NCBI GenBank assembly: GCA_945622055.1
Contig: CALZBV010000100.1
Span: forward strand, 1-8,372
Reading direction: 5' to 3'
DNA length: 8,372 nt
DNA from: an uncultured Clostridia bacterium
GTDB lineage: Bacteria > Bacillota > Clostridia > Lachnospirales > Lachnospiraceae
The notes below the pieces were generated by a model. The model worked only from the letters and a program-made list of their open reading frames with translations. It did not search any database and was not told where the DNA came from. Within the stretch, counting starts at the first letter, position 1, and every line of letters starts with the position of its first letter. The position numbers were made by a program, and so were the translations under genes. Shown piece after piece: positions 1-6,125 of the stretch.

Positions 1-3
1 TTA

Positions 4-855
4 TTATGCCTCCTTCTTGAACAGATTGCAGGCTTCTTCGTATGCATGACGCTCAAACTCTGCATACATTCTGCCTCTGGACATTGCTTCATCAAAATCT
101 ACTTCATAACCGTTAAAATCCGGTCCGTCAACGCAGGCAAACTTCGTTACCTTCCTGCCGTCCTGATTCAGGGTCAGTCTGCAACCGCCGCACATGCCGG
201 TTCCGTCAATCATAATCGGGTTCATGGAAACCGTAACCGGAACGCCAAACGGCTTTGCAGCTGCAACAACGAACTTCATCATAATCAGCGGACCAATCGT
301 AATGATCATATCAAATTTTTCACCGGCCTCCAGCATCTCCTTTAACGGCATGGTAACGTTACCTTCACGTGCATAAGAGCCGTCATCGGTCATTACCGAA
401 AGACGGTCGGAGCATGCAGCAAACTCATCCTCTAAAATCACAAGATCTTTGTTTCTGAATCCAATGATACTGGTTACTTCAGCGCCAAGACGATGGAATT
501 CCTGTGCTACCGGCATTGCGATTGCACAACCGACACCACCACCTACGATACATACCTTTTTGATTCCGTCGGTATGTGTTGCAACGCCGAGCGGTCCGAC
601 AAAATCCTGCAAATATTCATTTTCTTCTTTATGGTTTAATTTTTCAGTCGTACCACCTACGATCTGGAAAATGATTTTTACAGTTCCTTCCTCCGGATTG
701 GTTCCAGCAACGGTAAGCGGGATACGCTCTCCCTCTTCATCAACACGCAAAATAATAAACTGGCCCGGCTTTGCCTTTTTGGCAACAAGCGGTGCCTCAA
801 TCTCCATCTGGGTAACAGTTGGATTTAAGGCCTTCTTTCGAACGATCTTGTACAT
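4..855 (-). CDS. NfnA/SudB-type FAD- and NAD(P)-binding, 2Fe-2S oxidoreductase subunit
   Basis: This 283-residue protein belongs to the sulfide/dihydroorotate dehydrogenase-like family (ferredoxin-NADP reductase subunit alpha). In NfnAB-type enzymes the small subunit binds FAD and a [2Fe-2S] cluster and passes electrons between NAD(H) and a larger NADPH/glutamate-synthase-like subunit in the cytoplasm. Visible signs are the FAD-binding RIPLT segment (residues 44-48), the glycine-rich nucleotide loop GGGVGC (105-110), and a C-terminal cluster site with Asp217, Cys222, Cys225 and Cys241 in DGTGMCGGC and FACVDGP, the Asp-plus-three-Cys pattern of NfnA. The length is full for the family. The ATG is preceded by AAAGGAG at 866-860. 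Two consecutive TAA codons end the frame at 6-1. It has its own leader and promoter-like sequence. The partner gene (gltA/nfnB-like) would lie just left of the window, so whether this is NfnA, SudB or a glutamate synthase partner cannot be settled here. Confidence 0.9.
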   Translation of the reverse strand: MYKIVRKKALNPTVTQMEIEAPLVAKKAKPGQFIILRVDEEGERIPLTVAGTNPEEGTVKIIFQIVGGTTEKLNHKEENEYLQDFVGPLGVATHTDGIKKVCIVGGGVGCAIAMPVAQEFHRLGAEVTSIIGFRNKDLVILEDEFAACSDRLSVMTDDGSYAREGNVTMPLKEMLEAGEKFDMIITIGPLIMMKFVVAAAKPFGVPVTVSMNPIMIDGTGMCGGCRLTLNQDGRKVTKFACVDGPDFNGYEVDFDEAMSRGRMYAEFERHAYEEACNLFKKEA

Positions 856-943
856 AATTCTCCTTTCGTCCCACGGGAAATCCGGGGTGGTACTTTATTC
901 TGAAACTGCAATGAAGCATAGCACCCGCTCATGTACACGTGCG

Positions 944-957
944 AGTGCGGACGCACT
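944..957 (-). repeat. Perfect 14-base palindrome at the predicted transcription start
   Basis: AGTGCG-TC-CGCACT is a perfect dyad with six-base arms, lying directly downstream of the -10 element at 967-959. A two-base loop is too tight for a good RNA hairpin, so a protein-binding operator is the more natural reading. A further CGCAC at 943-939 allows an alternative RNA stem with GTGCG at 955-951. The binding protein, if any, is unknown. Confidence 0.4.
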
Positions 958-958
958 T

Positions 959-990
959 ATTATAATATACCGACACAACCTTAAAATCAA
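959..990 (-). promoter_or_regulatory. Candidate sigma-A promoter for the oxidoreductase gene
   Basis: On the minus strand TTGATT (990-985) is followed after 17 bases by TATTAT (967-962). An overlapping perfect TATAAT lies at 964-959, but its spacing from the same -35 is 20. The surroundings are AT-rich, while the DNA just downstream is GC-rich. The predicted start near 953 would give a leader of roughly 95 bases. No convincing terminator separates it from the transglutaminase gene, so read-through from upstream may also contribute. Confidence 0.55.
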
Positions 991-1008
991 TAGGAAATCT
1001 CATAAAAA

Positions 1009-3480
1009 CTACTTAATTCGATAAAAAACATGGTAAAATACACGTTTTGGTCCCTTCATCTCATGAAACATACACTCGGAGAGCTTCTTTGTCTCGAAAA
1101 AATACCAGCTCCTCTGTTCCTCCGTAACCGGAATATTTCCAAAAACAGCCTGCTCCATGATTTCCACCAGACGCCCGGTATCCGCTGCCTCTGCACCAAA
1201 CCGTTCGGAAAGCAGTTCCCCCATTTGTCTGTAATTACTTCCCGCAGGAAAGTGGCAGCCGGCCGGAGCAGACAAACGAACCAGATAGGAAAACATCGCA
1301 AAAACCGCTTCCTTTGGTGGATTCTTCTGAAATCTTTTTTCCCGGATTTTTCGTACCAGCAGCACAAAAGCAGGACAGGCAAGTAACCCGGTCAGAACTG
1401 CCAGAAGAATGCCCCAGAACAGTCTTAGTGTCGTCTTTCGTACCACAGCAACCGTTTCTGCACTAAACAGCCCGGTAAACATATCAAAAAAACCGCCTCT
1501 CTCTTCCTCCTCCGGAACTTCCTCAACCGGCGAATTTGTCACCTCCACCGGAGCCCATCCAAAACCGTCCAAGTACACCTCCACCCAGGCATGCGCATTG
1601 GCATCCGTTACCTCCACGCGGTACAGCTCTCCACCGGCTCCAAAGCCACCGGCTTCCGAAGGCTCCACCTTATCAGCCACGGCAAAAGCATCCGAAAACA
1701 CCGCATAGCCGCACACATAGCGCGCAGGGATTCCAAGACTTCGGTAAATCAGCGTGGCAGCAGATGCAAAATATACACAATATCCTTTTTTCTGCTCAAA
1801 CAGGAAATAATCAACAAAATCCTCGCCCTTTGGCGTAACTCCCGGCATCAGCGTATACGTATACTTCTCCATCAGAAAATCGCGGACCTTTTCGACTGCA
1901 TCCTCATCCCCCGAAGAAATCCCATTTTCTTTGCAGAGGGCGAGCAGTCGTTGCTTTTGCGCCTCATCCACCGAAAGATACGTCTCGTATACAAAGTTTC
2001 GATAGACCTTCTCCCGCTTTTCGAATGCACTCCATAGGGCATGCTCCCCCCGGTTTTGAACCTCGGCGATTTTTTGCTTCTGCACTGCAATGGTATCCGC
2101 ACCGGGAGCAATCAGATATTCGCGCCGCGCTGTTTTCCCCACCGCAAGCTTCGGTTCCACGCCCCGTTCACCGTTTTCAAAAAAACGTTGCGCCCCGGTG
2201 GCATTCCAGTACGGAAGATAGGAAAACTGCCTTCCGGCTCCCACATTTTCAAGCAGCACACTCTTTTGTACTGTATCAAATACATTTTTGTCCTCATAAT
2301 CCAACATTAAAAACTCATCTGCCGGCTGAAAATGAACGCAGTAAACATCAGCTTCCTTCTCCTCATCAATACTCCATTCATTTTCTTTATATTCCCTGCC
2401 GCTAAAGGAACGAAGATACAGCTCCTTTTCTGCGTCATCCTTCTGAAGATACAGATACAGATCCGGTTCAAAATCCATCCGTACCCGCTGAATCGTTCCA
2501 AGCTTTCCGGTACCGACGCCACCGACACCTTCACCGGAACCGGAAAACATTCCCCAGAAGCCAACCAGGGCAAATCGCTTTGCAAAGCTTTTTGTCCCCT
2601 CTTTCCAGTCTGACTCCGCAATATTTTTTTGTTCATAGCGTGCAGGAGAACAAAGAATATGCCCGGAAACCGCTGCCAGCACAGCAACTAAAAATACCGC
2701 AATTACCGTTGTAACACTGCTTTCTCCGTCAACACGGTAGATATCATAGGTCGTTTTTCCGATACGCCGCCTTCTGTACCCCTTCTGTTTTCTGCCCACA
2801 ACTCCATAATGTCCGCTGTTCCGAAGTGCATACAGTGCAAGAATCCCGCCAAAATACATTAGGAAAAAGAAAACCGGAATGCTTTGATTCAAATAGACCG
2901 GAAGCTGTGCAAACGGAAAAGAAAACAAAAGAATAATCCAGTAGTTCTTCATTTCCGATATGATAATGTTAAAAAAAAGCTCCAGTACCACACCAAGCAG
3001 AATCAGACACATCGTTACCGAAAGCTCCGTGTTCTCCACATAAATCTCATATTCACGTTCCATCGGAAGACTCAGTTCATTCTCCAAAACATGCATGAGC
3101 CGGTTACAAATCAAAGCAAATCCGCTTCGAAAATACAGCAAAAACTGCTGCAGGCATAGCAAAATACCACCCACAAAAATAAAATATCCGGCCAGCCGGT
3201 ACCACCGGTTCCGGTAAAAAAAGCTCATAGCCACGGCTGTAGAAAGGAGAATAAAAAAGAGCAGTACCTCATTCCATTCCACCGAGAGTCCGGCAAGCAC
3301 ACAGCCAATCGTTCCAAAAACGACCACAAAATTCAGCAGTGCATTTCCCAAATACAGCATACTCTTCTGTGACGGAGTGCTTTCTAACGTAAACTCTCCT
3401 GTTGTAAAACCACATCTCTGCGCTTCCTTCCGGCGCACCCTTTCTCTGTCTTCCGGTTTAAGAAATAAACTCAGAGCCAT
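1009..3480 (-). CDS. Multi-pass membrane protein with transglutaminase-like domain
   Basis: This 823-residue protein has about seven N-terminal membrane helices (roughly 41-64, 69-88, 94-116, 151-172, 180-194, 201-219, 256-275). A large, probably extracytoplasmic region follows, then a last helix near 684-710 and a cytoplasmic tail resembling the DUF4129 region of related proteins. The transglutaminase core shows the catalytic Cys568 in KKGYCVYFASA and His630 in DANAHAWVEVY. The third catalytic position, usually Asp in WxPVD-T, is Glu646 in GWAPVEVT. A glycine-rich stretch lies at 313-328. The ATG at 3480 was chosen because GAGG and GGTGG lie upstream and it overlaps the DUF58 stop by ten bases. 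An in-frame start at 3594 would add 38 basic, non-membrane residues and overlap DUF58 by 124 bases. It is the third gene of a MoxR-DUF58-transglutaminase cluster. The family suggests cell-surface protein or peptide processing, but the substrate is unknown. Confidence 0.9.
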   Translation of the reverse strand: MALSLFLKPEDRERVRRKEAQRCGFTTGEFTLESTPSQKSMLYLGNALLNFVVVFGTIGCVLAGLSVEWNEVLLFFILLSTAVAMSFFYRNRWYRLAGYFIFVGGILLCLQQFLLYFRSGFALICNRLMHVLENELSLPMEREYEIYVENTELSVTMCLILLGVVLELFFNIIISEMKNYWIILLFSFPFAQLPVYLNQSIPVFFFLMYFGGILALYALRNSGHYGVVGRKQKGYRRRRIGKTTYDIYRVDGESSVTTVIAVFLVAVLAAVSGHILCSPARYEQKNIAESDWKEGTKSFAKRFALVGFWGMFSGSGEGVGGVGTGKLGTIQRVRMDFEPDLYLYLQKDDAEKELYLRSFSGREYKENEWSIDEEKEADVYCVHFQPADEFLMLDYEDKNVFDTVQKSVLLENVGAGRQFSYLPYWNATGAQRFFENGERGVEPKLAVGKTARREYLIAPGADTIAVQKQKIAEVQNRGEHALWSAFEKREKVYRNFVYETYLSVDEAQKQRLLALCKENGISSGDEDAVEKVRDFLMEKYTYTLMPGVTPKGEDFVDYFLFEQKKGYCVYFASAATLIYRSLGIPARYVCGYAVFSDAFAVADKVEPSEAGGFGAGGELYRVEVTDANAHAWVEVYLDGFGWAPVEVTNSPVEEVPEEEERGGFFDMFTGLFSAETVAVVRKTTLRLFWGILLAVLTGLLACPAFVLLVRKIREKRFQKNPPKEAVFAMFSYLVRLSAPAGCHFPAGSNYRQMGELLSERFGAEAADTGRLVEIMEQAVFGNIPVTEEQRSWYFFETKKLSECMFHEMKGPKRVFYHVFYRIK

Positions 3481-4544
3481 GCTGCCACCGCCTCTCTGTA
3501 CCGGAGGCAGATTTCGGCTTCTGCACGCCCTGCTTGGGTAACGTCTCCGTTCTTGCCAAAATACAAAACCGCGCCCACAGGCACCGGATTCCATTTCCGG
3601 TATTCCTCCAAAAGAGAAAAGGAAAGCGGTTTTTCCTCATAAACACGTTCCAGCACTGCTTCCAGGTCCTCCTCCGCGTGTACCGCTTCCTCGCATAGTT
3701 CGCCGCCTTCCCAAAACACAACCCGATATCCCTGCCTTTTTCCGCAAAGCAGAAGCCCCACCGAAAAAAACAGCTCGATTACCTCATCCAAGGCATCCTT
3801 TGGCAAATCCAGAAGCAGGGTCATTTCCCGATTCACACTGCTGCCATATTCCCGCACGAAAAACTCCTCTGCCTTTGCCGACAGCTTCCAGTGGATGCTC
3901 TGCATGCGATCTCCCGGTTCATATTCCCGTACGGAAATCACCTCCAGCGCATCGTCACCCTTTTTCTCCGTCATCACCTCTTCGTTTTCGCCCTCTCCCC
4001 GTCCATTCCTCTCGGTATCCGCCGTTACCGTTAAAAGCCTCGGAAGAATTGAAACCTGTGCCATAAGTCTTTCCGGCTTTACTGAAAAGAAAACCAGTCC
4101 CAGCCAGTCACTGATGGCATACTCCGTTATCACGCACCGCAGCTGACCACAGCTTGTCCCAAAATTCTCCAGTATTACCGTCGTTTCTTTCCCTGCACGG
4201 AGCGGCATGACAAGACAACGCTTCTGTGACTCCATCGCAAAGGTATTTTCCAAAACCACCTGTAACATGACATTTTTCGAAGCCAGCCATACCGGATTGT
4301 CCAGACTGACCCTGAGGGTAATCGGAGTTCCCTTCTGACTTTTTGCGCGGTCAAACCGACAGCTGACCAATATCCTCTTCCGCAGATACCACGCAGCCGC
4401 CACGCTGACCGGGCAGAGCAGGAGCATAAACCAGAGTAGTACTAAAAAGACATACTGCCGGTAAAACAGGTATGCCATTCCCCAGATTCCCAAAAAGAAA
4501 AGATATGCAATTCGATTCGACCAGGTCATCAGTTTTTGCTGCAT
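3471..4544 (-). CDS. DUF58 domain-containing membrane-anchored protein
   Basis: This 357-residue protein has two closely spaced N-terminal membrane helices (about 12-28 and 31-52), a beta-rich middle region, and the DUF58 signature REYEPGDRMQSIHWKLSAK at 206-224 followed by FVREYG. A TLLLDL strand ending at Asp246 fits the start of the von Willebrand A-like fold often seen C-terminal to the signature. DUF58 proteins are almost always encoded beside MoxR AAA+ ATPases and are thought to be their clients or adaptors. The biochemical role is not established. It starts 17 bases after the moxR stop, with AAAGGTGAGG upstream of the ATG, and its stop overlaps the transglutaminase start, so translational coupling of all three is likely. 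Residues 178-196 are acidic, Gly/Glu-rich and probably a flexible loop just before the signature. Confidence 0.9.
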   Translation of the reverse strand: MQQKLMTWSNRIAYLFFLGIWGMAYLFYRQYVFLVLLWFMLLLCPVSVAAAWYLRKRILVSCRFDRAKSQKGTPITLRVSLDNPVWLASKNVMLQVVLENTFAMESQKRCLVMPLRAGKETTVILENFGTSCGQLRCVITEYAISDWLGLVFFSVKPERLMAQVSILPRLLTVTADTERNGRGEGENEEVMTEKKGDDALEVISVREYEPGDRMQSIHWKLSAKAEEFFVREYGSSVNREMTLLLDLPKDALDEVIELFFSVGLLLCGKRQGYRVVFWEGGELCEEAVHAEEDLEAVLERVYEEKPLSFSLLEEYRKWNPVPVGAVLYFGKNGDVTQAGRAEAEICLRYREAVAAWL

Positions 4545-4561
4545 TCTGCCTCACCTTTCTG

Positions 4562-5515
4562 TTATTCCGGCATCGGTACACTTTTCAGGATTTCCGCCAA
4601 CACATCCTCCAAAACAGCACCGTTCATCTTCCCTTTCCTGCTAAGCACGATTCGATGTGCCACCGTTGCATCCCATACGTCCGCAATATCCTCCGGTACC
4701 ACGTACGTCCTTCCGTGTAAAAATGCAAATGCCTTTGCCATTCCAACAAGTGCGAGACCACCTCTCGGACTGATTCCAAGCTCGATATCCTCATGTTTTC
4801 TTGTCTTTTGCACCAGCTTTACCAGATATCTTCCAACATTTTCCTTCATTTCCACCTGCGCCACCTGCGTTTGAAGATGCACAAACTCCTCCCCGGAAAA
4901 CACTCTTTGCACACGCTCCATTGCTTCCCTCTGGCGTCCCCGGTAAATCAGAAGCTCGCTCTCCGGATCCGGGTATCCCATGGAAATCCGAATCATAAAC
5001 CGGTCCAGCTGGGACTCCGGAAGCCTCTGGGTTCCCGCGGAGCCGACCGGGTTTTCCGTAGCAAGTACAAAAAATGGCTTTGGAAGCGGATACGTTACAG
5101 AATCTACCGTTACTGCTTCCTCTTCCATCGCCTCTAACAGAGCTGACTGGGTACGCGAAGAAGTACGGTTAATTTCATCTGCCAAAAAAAGATTGGTCAT
5201 AACCGCACCCGGCTTAAACTCAAATTCATTGGTCTTTCGATTATACAACATAAATCCCGTAACATCAGACGGCATAACATCCGGCGTAAACTGAAGTCTG
5301 CGATAATCCAATGCAAGAATGCGTGAAATTCCAAGCGCAAGGGTTGTCTTCCCGACTCCCGGTACATCCTCCAGGAGTACGTGTCCTCCCGCAAGCAGCG
5401 CACAAATTACCTGACGAATCACGCTATCCTTTCCTGCGATAACCTTATTCAGTTCATCTACCATTGTTTCCATTTCCTGTCTGCAGGTTCTGTCCCAGCC
5501 GGTCAATTTTCCCAT
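4562..5515 (-). CDS. MoxR-family AAA+ ATPase
   Basis: This 317-residue cytoplasmic ATPase is full length for the MoxR family. Walker A is EDVPGVGKTT (residues 49-58, Lys56), Walker B is LFLADE (109-114), sensor 1 is Asn155 in ATENP, the arginine finger is likely Arg172 in LDRF, and sensor 2 is Arg251 in SPRGG. All motifs are intact. MoxR proteins act as chaperone-like remodellers of protein complexes, frequently von Willebrand A-type proteins. Here the adjacent DUF58 protein is the obvious partner. The ATG at 5515 is preceded by AAAGGTAAGGAAG. A second ATG at codon 18 (Met18) is possible, but the upstream residues lack anything implausible. It is the first gene of its cluster, following a probable terminator and a 132-base gap. 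Confidence 0.95.
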   Translation of the reverse strand: MGKLTGWDRTCRQEMETMVDELNKVIAGKDSVIRQVICALLAGGHVLLEDVPGVGKTTLALGISRILALDYRRLQFTPDVMPSDVTGFMLYNRKTNEFEFKPGAVMTNLFLADEINRTSSRTQSALLEAMEEEAVTVDSVTYPLPKPFFVLATENPVGSAGTQRLPESQLDRFMIRISMGYPDPESELLIYRGRQREAMERVQRVFSGEEFVHLQTQVAQVEMKENVGRYLVKLVQKTRKHEDIELGISPRGGLALVGMAKAFAFLHGRTYVVPEDIADVWDATVAHRIVLSRKGKMNGAVLEDVLAEILKSVPMPE

Positions 5516-5554
5516 TCTTCCTTACCTTTCTTCCTGTTTTCATTTACGAAACAA

Positions 5555-5560
5555 ATCATA
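5555..5560 (-). promoter_or_regulatory. Possible -10 element upstream of the moxR cluster
   Basis: TATGAT on the minus strand sits about 40 bases before the moxR ATG, in an AT-rich stretch between the hairpin at 5604-5579 and the ribosome site. No good -35 hexamer is found at 16-18 bases upstream. This is only a weak candidate, supported mainly by position. Confidence 0.25.
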
Positions 5561-5578
5561 AATCTTTCTTAATCAGGA

Positions 5579-5604
5579 AAAGGGTCCTGCCTCCAGAACC
5601 CTTT
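5579..5604 (-). terminator. Probable intrinsic terminator after cheW
   Basis: In the minus-strand RNA, AAAGGGTTCTG and CAGGACCCTTT form an 11-pair stem with one G-U pair and a GAGG loop, followed by a short U run (UUUU counting the stem end). It starts 43 bases after the cheW stop and lies before the moxR cluster. The U tract is short, so termination may be partial. Confidence 0.65.
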
Positions 5605-5647
5605 CTCTTCTAACCTCAATCCATCCGCTGTTTCTCACGAATCACAA

Positions 5648-6112
5648 TCACGAATTCAGACTTTCCATTACCTTGTCCATCTGTGCTTCCTCATCTCCCT
5701 CGTACATAGAAGCAGGATTCAGCAGAAGCACCAGCTTATCCCTCTTATTTGCTATCGCACGGACATAGTCTGTGTGCTCGTTTTGTGCAATCAGTGGCGT
5801 CTGTGTCAGCTTATCGGCTGAAAAATCCGTCATTTCGATTACCTCATCCACCAAAAATGCAAGCGGTTTTCCGTCATATCTTGCAACGATAATCTTGGAA
5901 TTACCGTCACTTGCCTTTTCCGGAAGTTGAAAGCGTCTGCGCAGGCTGTATACCGGAATAACCTCTCCACGCAGATTCATCAGTCCCAGAATACAATATG
6001 GTGCATTCGGAACCGGAACAATATCTACTACCGATTCAATTGCGGTAACATACGACACATCAAAGCCATACTCATGCTCTCCGATTCGGAAAATGATATC
6101 ACGTTCTGCCAT
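5648..6112 (-). CDS. cheW: CheW-type chemotaxis coupling protein
   Basis: This 154-residue protein consists of a single CheW domain and nothing else, the normal size for a coupling protein. CheW bridges chemoreceptors and the CheA kinase in the membrane-associated receptor array. The family core NLRGEVIPVYSLR is at residues 46-58, preceded by the usual ESVVDIVPVPNAP region (26-38), with LAFLVDEV in the second half. The ATG at 6112 is preceded six bases away by a perfect AAGGAGG at 6125-6119. An upstream in-frame ATG at 6157 would lie inside prfB and has no such site. The gene starts 11 bases after prfB, whose stop codon overlaps the ribosome site, so the two are probably co-transcribed and coupled. 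No other chemotaxis gene is in the window. Single-domain CheW proteins can also serve a non-canonical array, which cannot be excluded. Confidence 0.93.
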   Translation of the reverse strand: MAERDIIFRIGEHEYGFDVSYVTAIESVVDIVPVPNAPYCILGLMNLRGEVIPVYSLRRRFQLPEKASDGNSKIIVARYDGKPLAFLVDEVIEMTDFSADKLTQTPLIAQNEHTDYVRAIANKRDKLVLLLNPASMYEGDEEAQMDKVMESLNS

Positions 6113-6118
6113 AGCAAG

Positions 6119-6125
6119 CCTCCTT
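6119..6125 (-). promoter_or_regulatory. Ribosome binding site of cheW overlapping the prfB stop
   Basis: AAGGAGG on the minus strand shares two bases with the TAA stop of prfB (6126-6124) and lies six bases before the cheW ATG at 6112. It decides the cheW start in favour of the 154-residue product. Confidence 0.85.

Noticed and set aside
829..936. Small upstream frame (ATG AGC GGG TGC...) in the oxidoreductase leader, overlapping its start
   Set aside because: No Shine-Dalgarno sequence precedes the ATG, the composition is not protein-like, and no leader-peptide feature such as a run of one amino acid is present.
449..1024. 191-codon open frame on the plus strand
   Set aside because: It lies antisense to the oxidoreductase and its promoter, is Ser/Thr/Pro-rich without any recognisable domain, and is a by-product of the codon pattern of the minus-strand gene.
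1026..1047. AT-rich hairpin near the 3' end of the transglutaminase gene as a terminator
   Set aside because: AAACGTG/CATGTTT is a weak seven-pair stem with a G-U and an eight-base loop, lies wholly in coding sequence, and its T run is formed by codons. It might reduce read-through but is not a convincing terminator.
1591..2037. 148-codon plus-strand frame, with several others antisense to the transglutaminase and DUF58 genes
   Set aside because: All are shadows of strongly supported minus-strand genes, with no ribosome site or family resemblance.
3481..3594. Upstream start adding 38 residues to the transglutaminase
   Set aside because: It would overlap DUF58 by 124 bases, gives a basic Arg/Cys-rich stretch that is the shifted frame of DUF58, and has no better ribosome site than the ATG at 3480.
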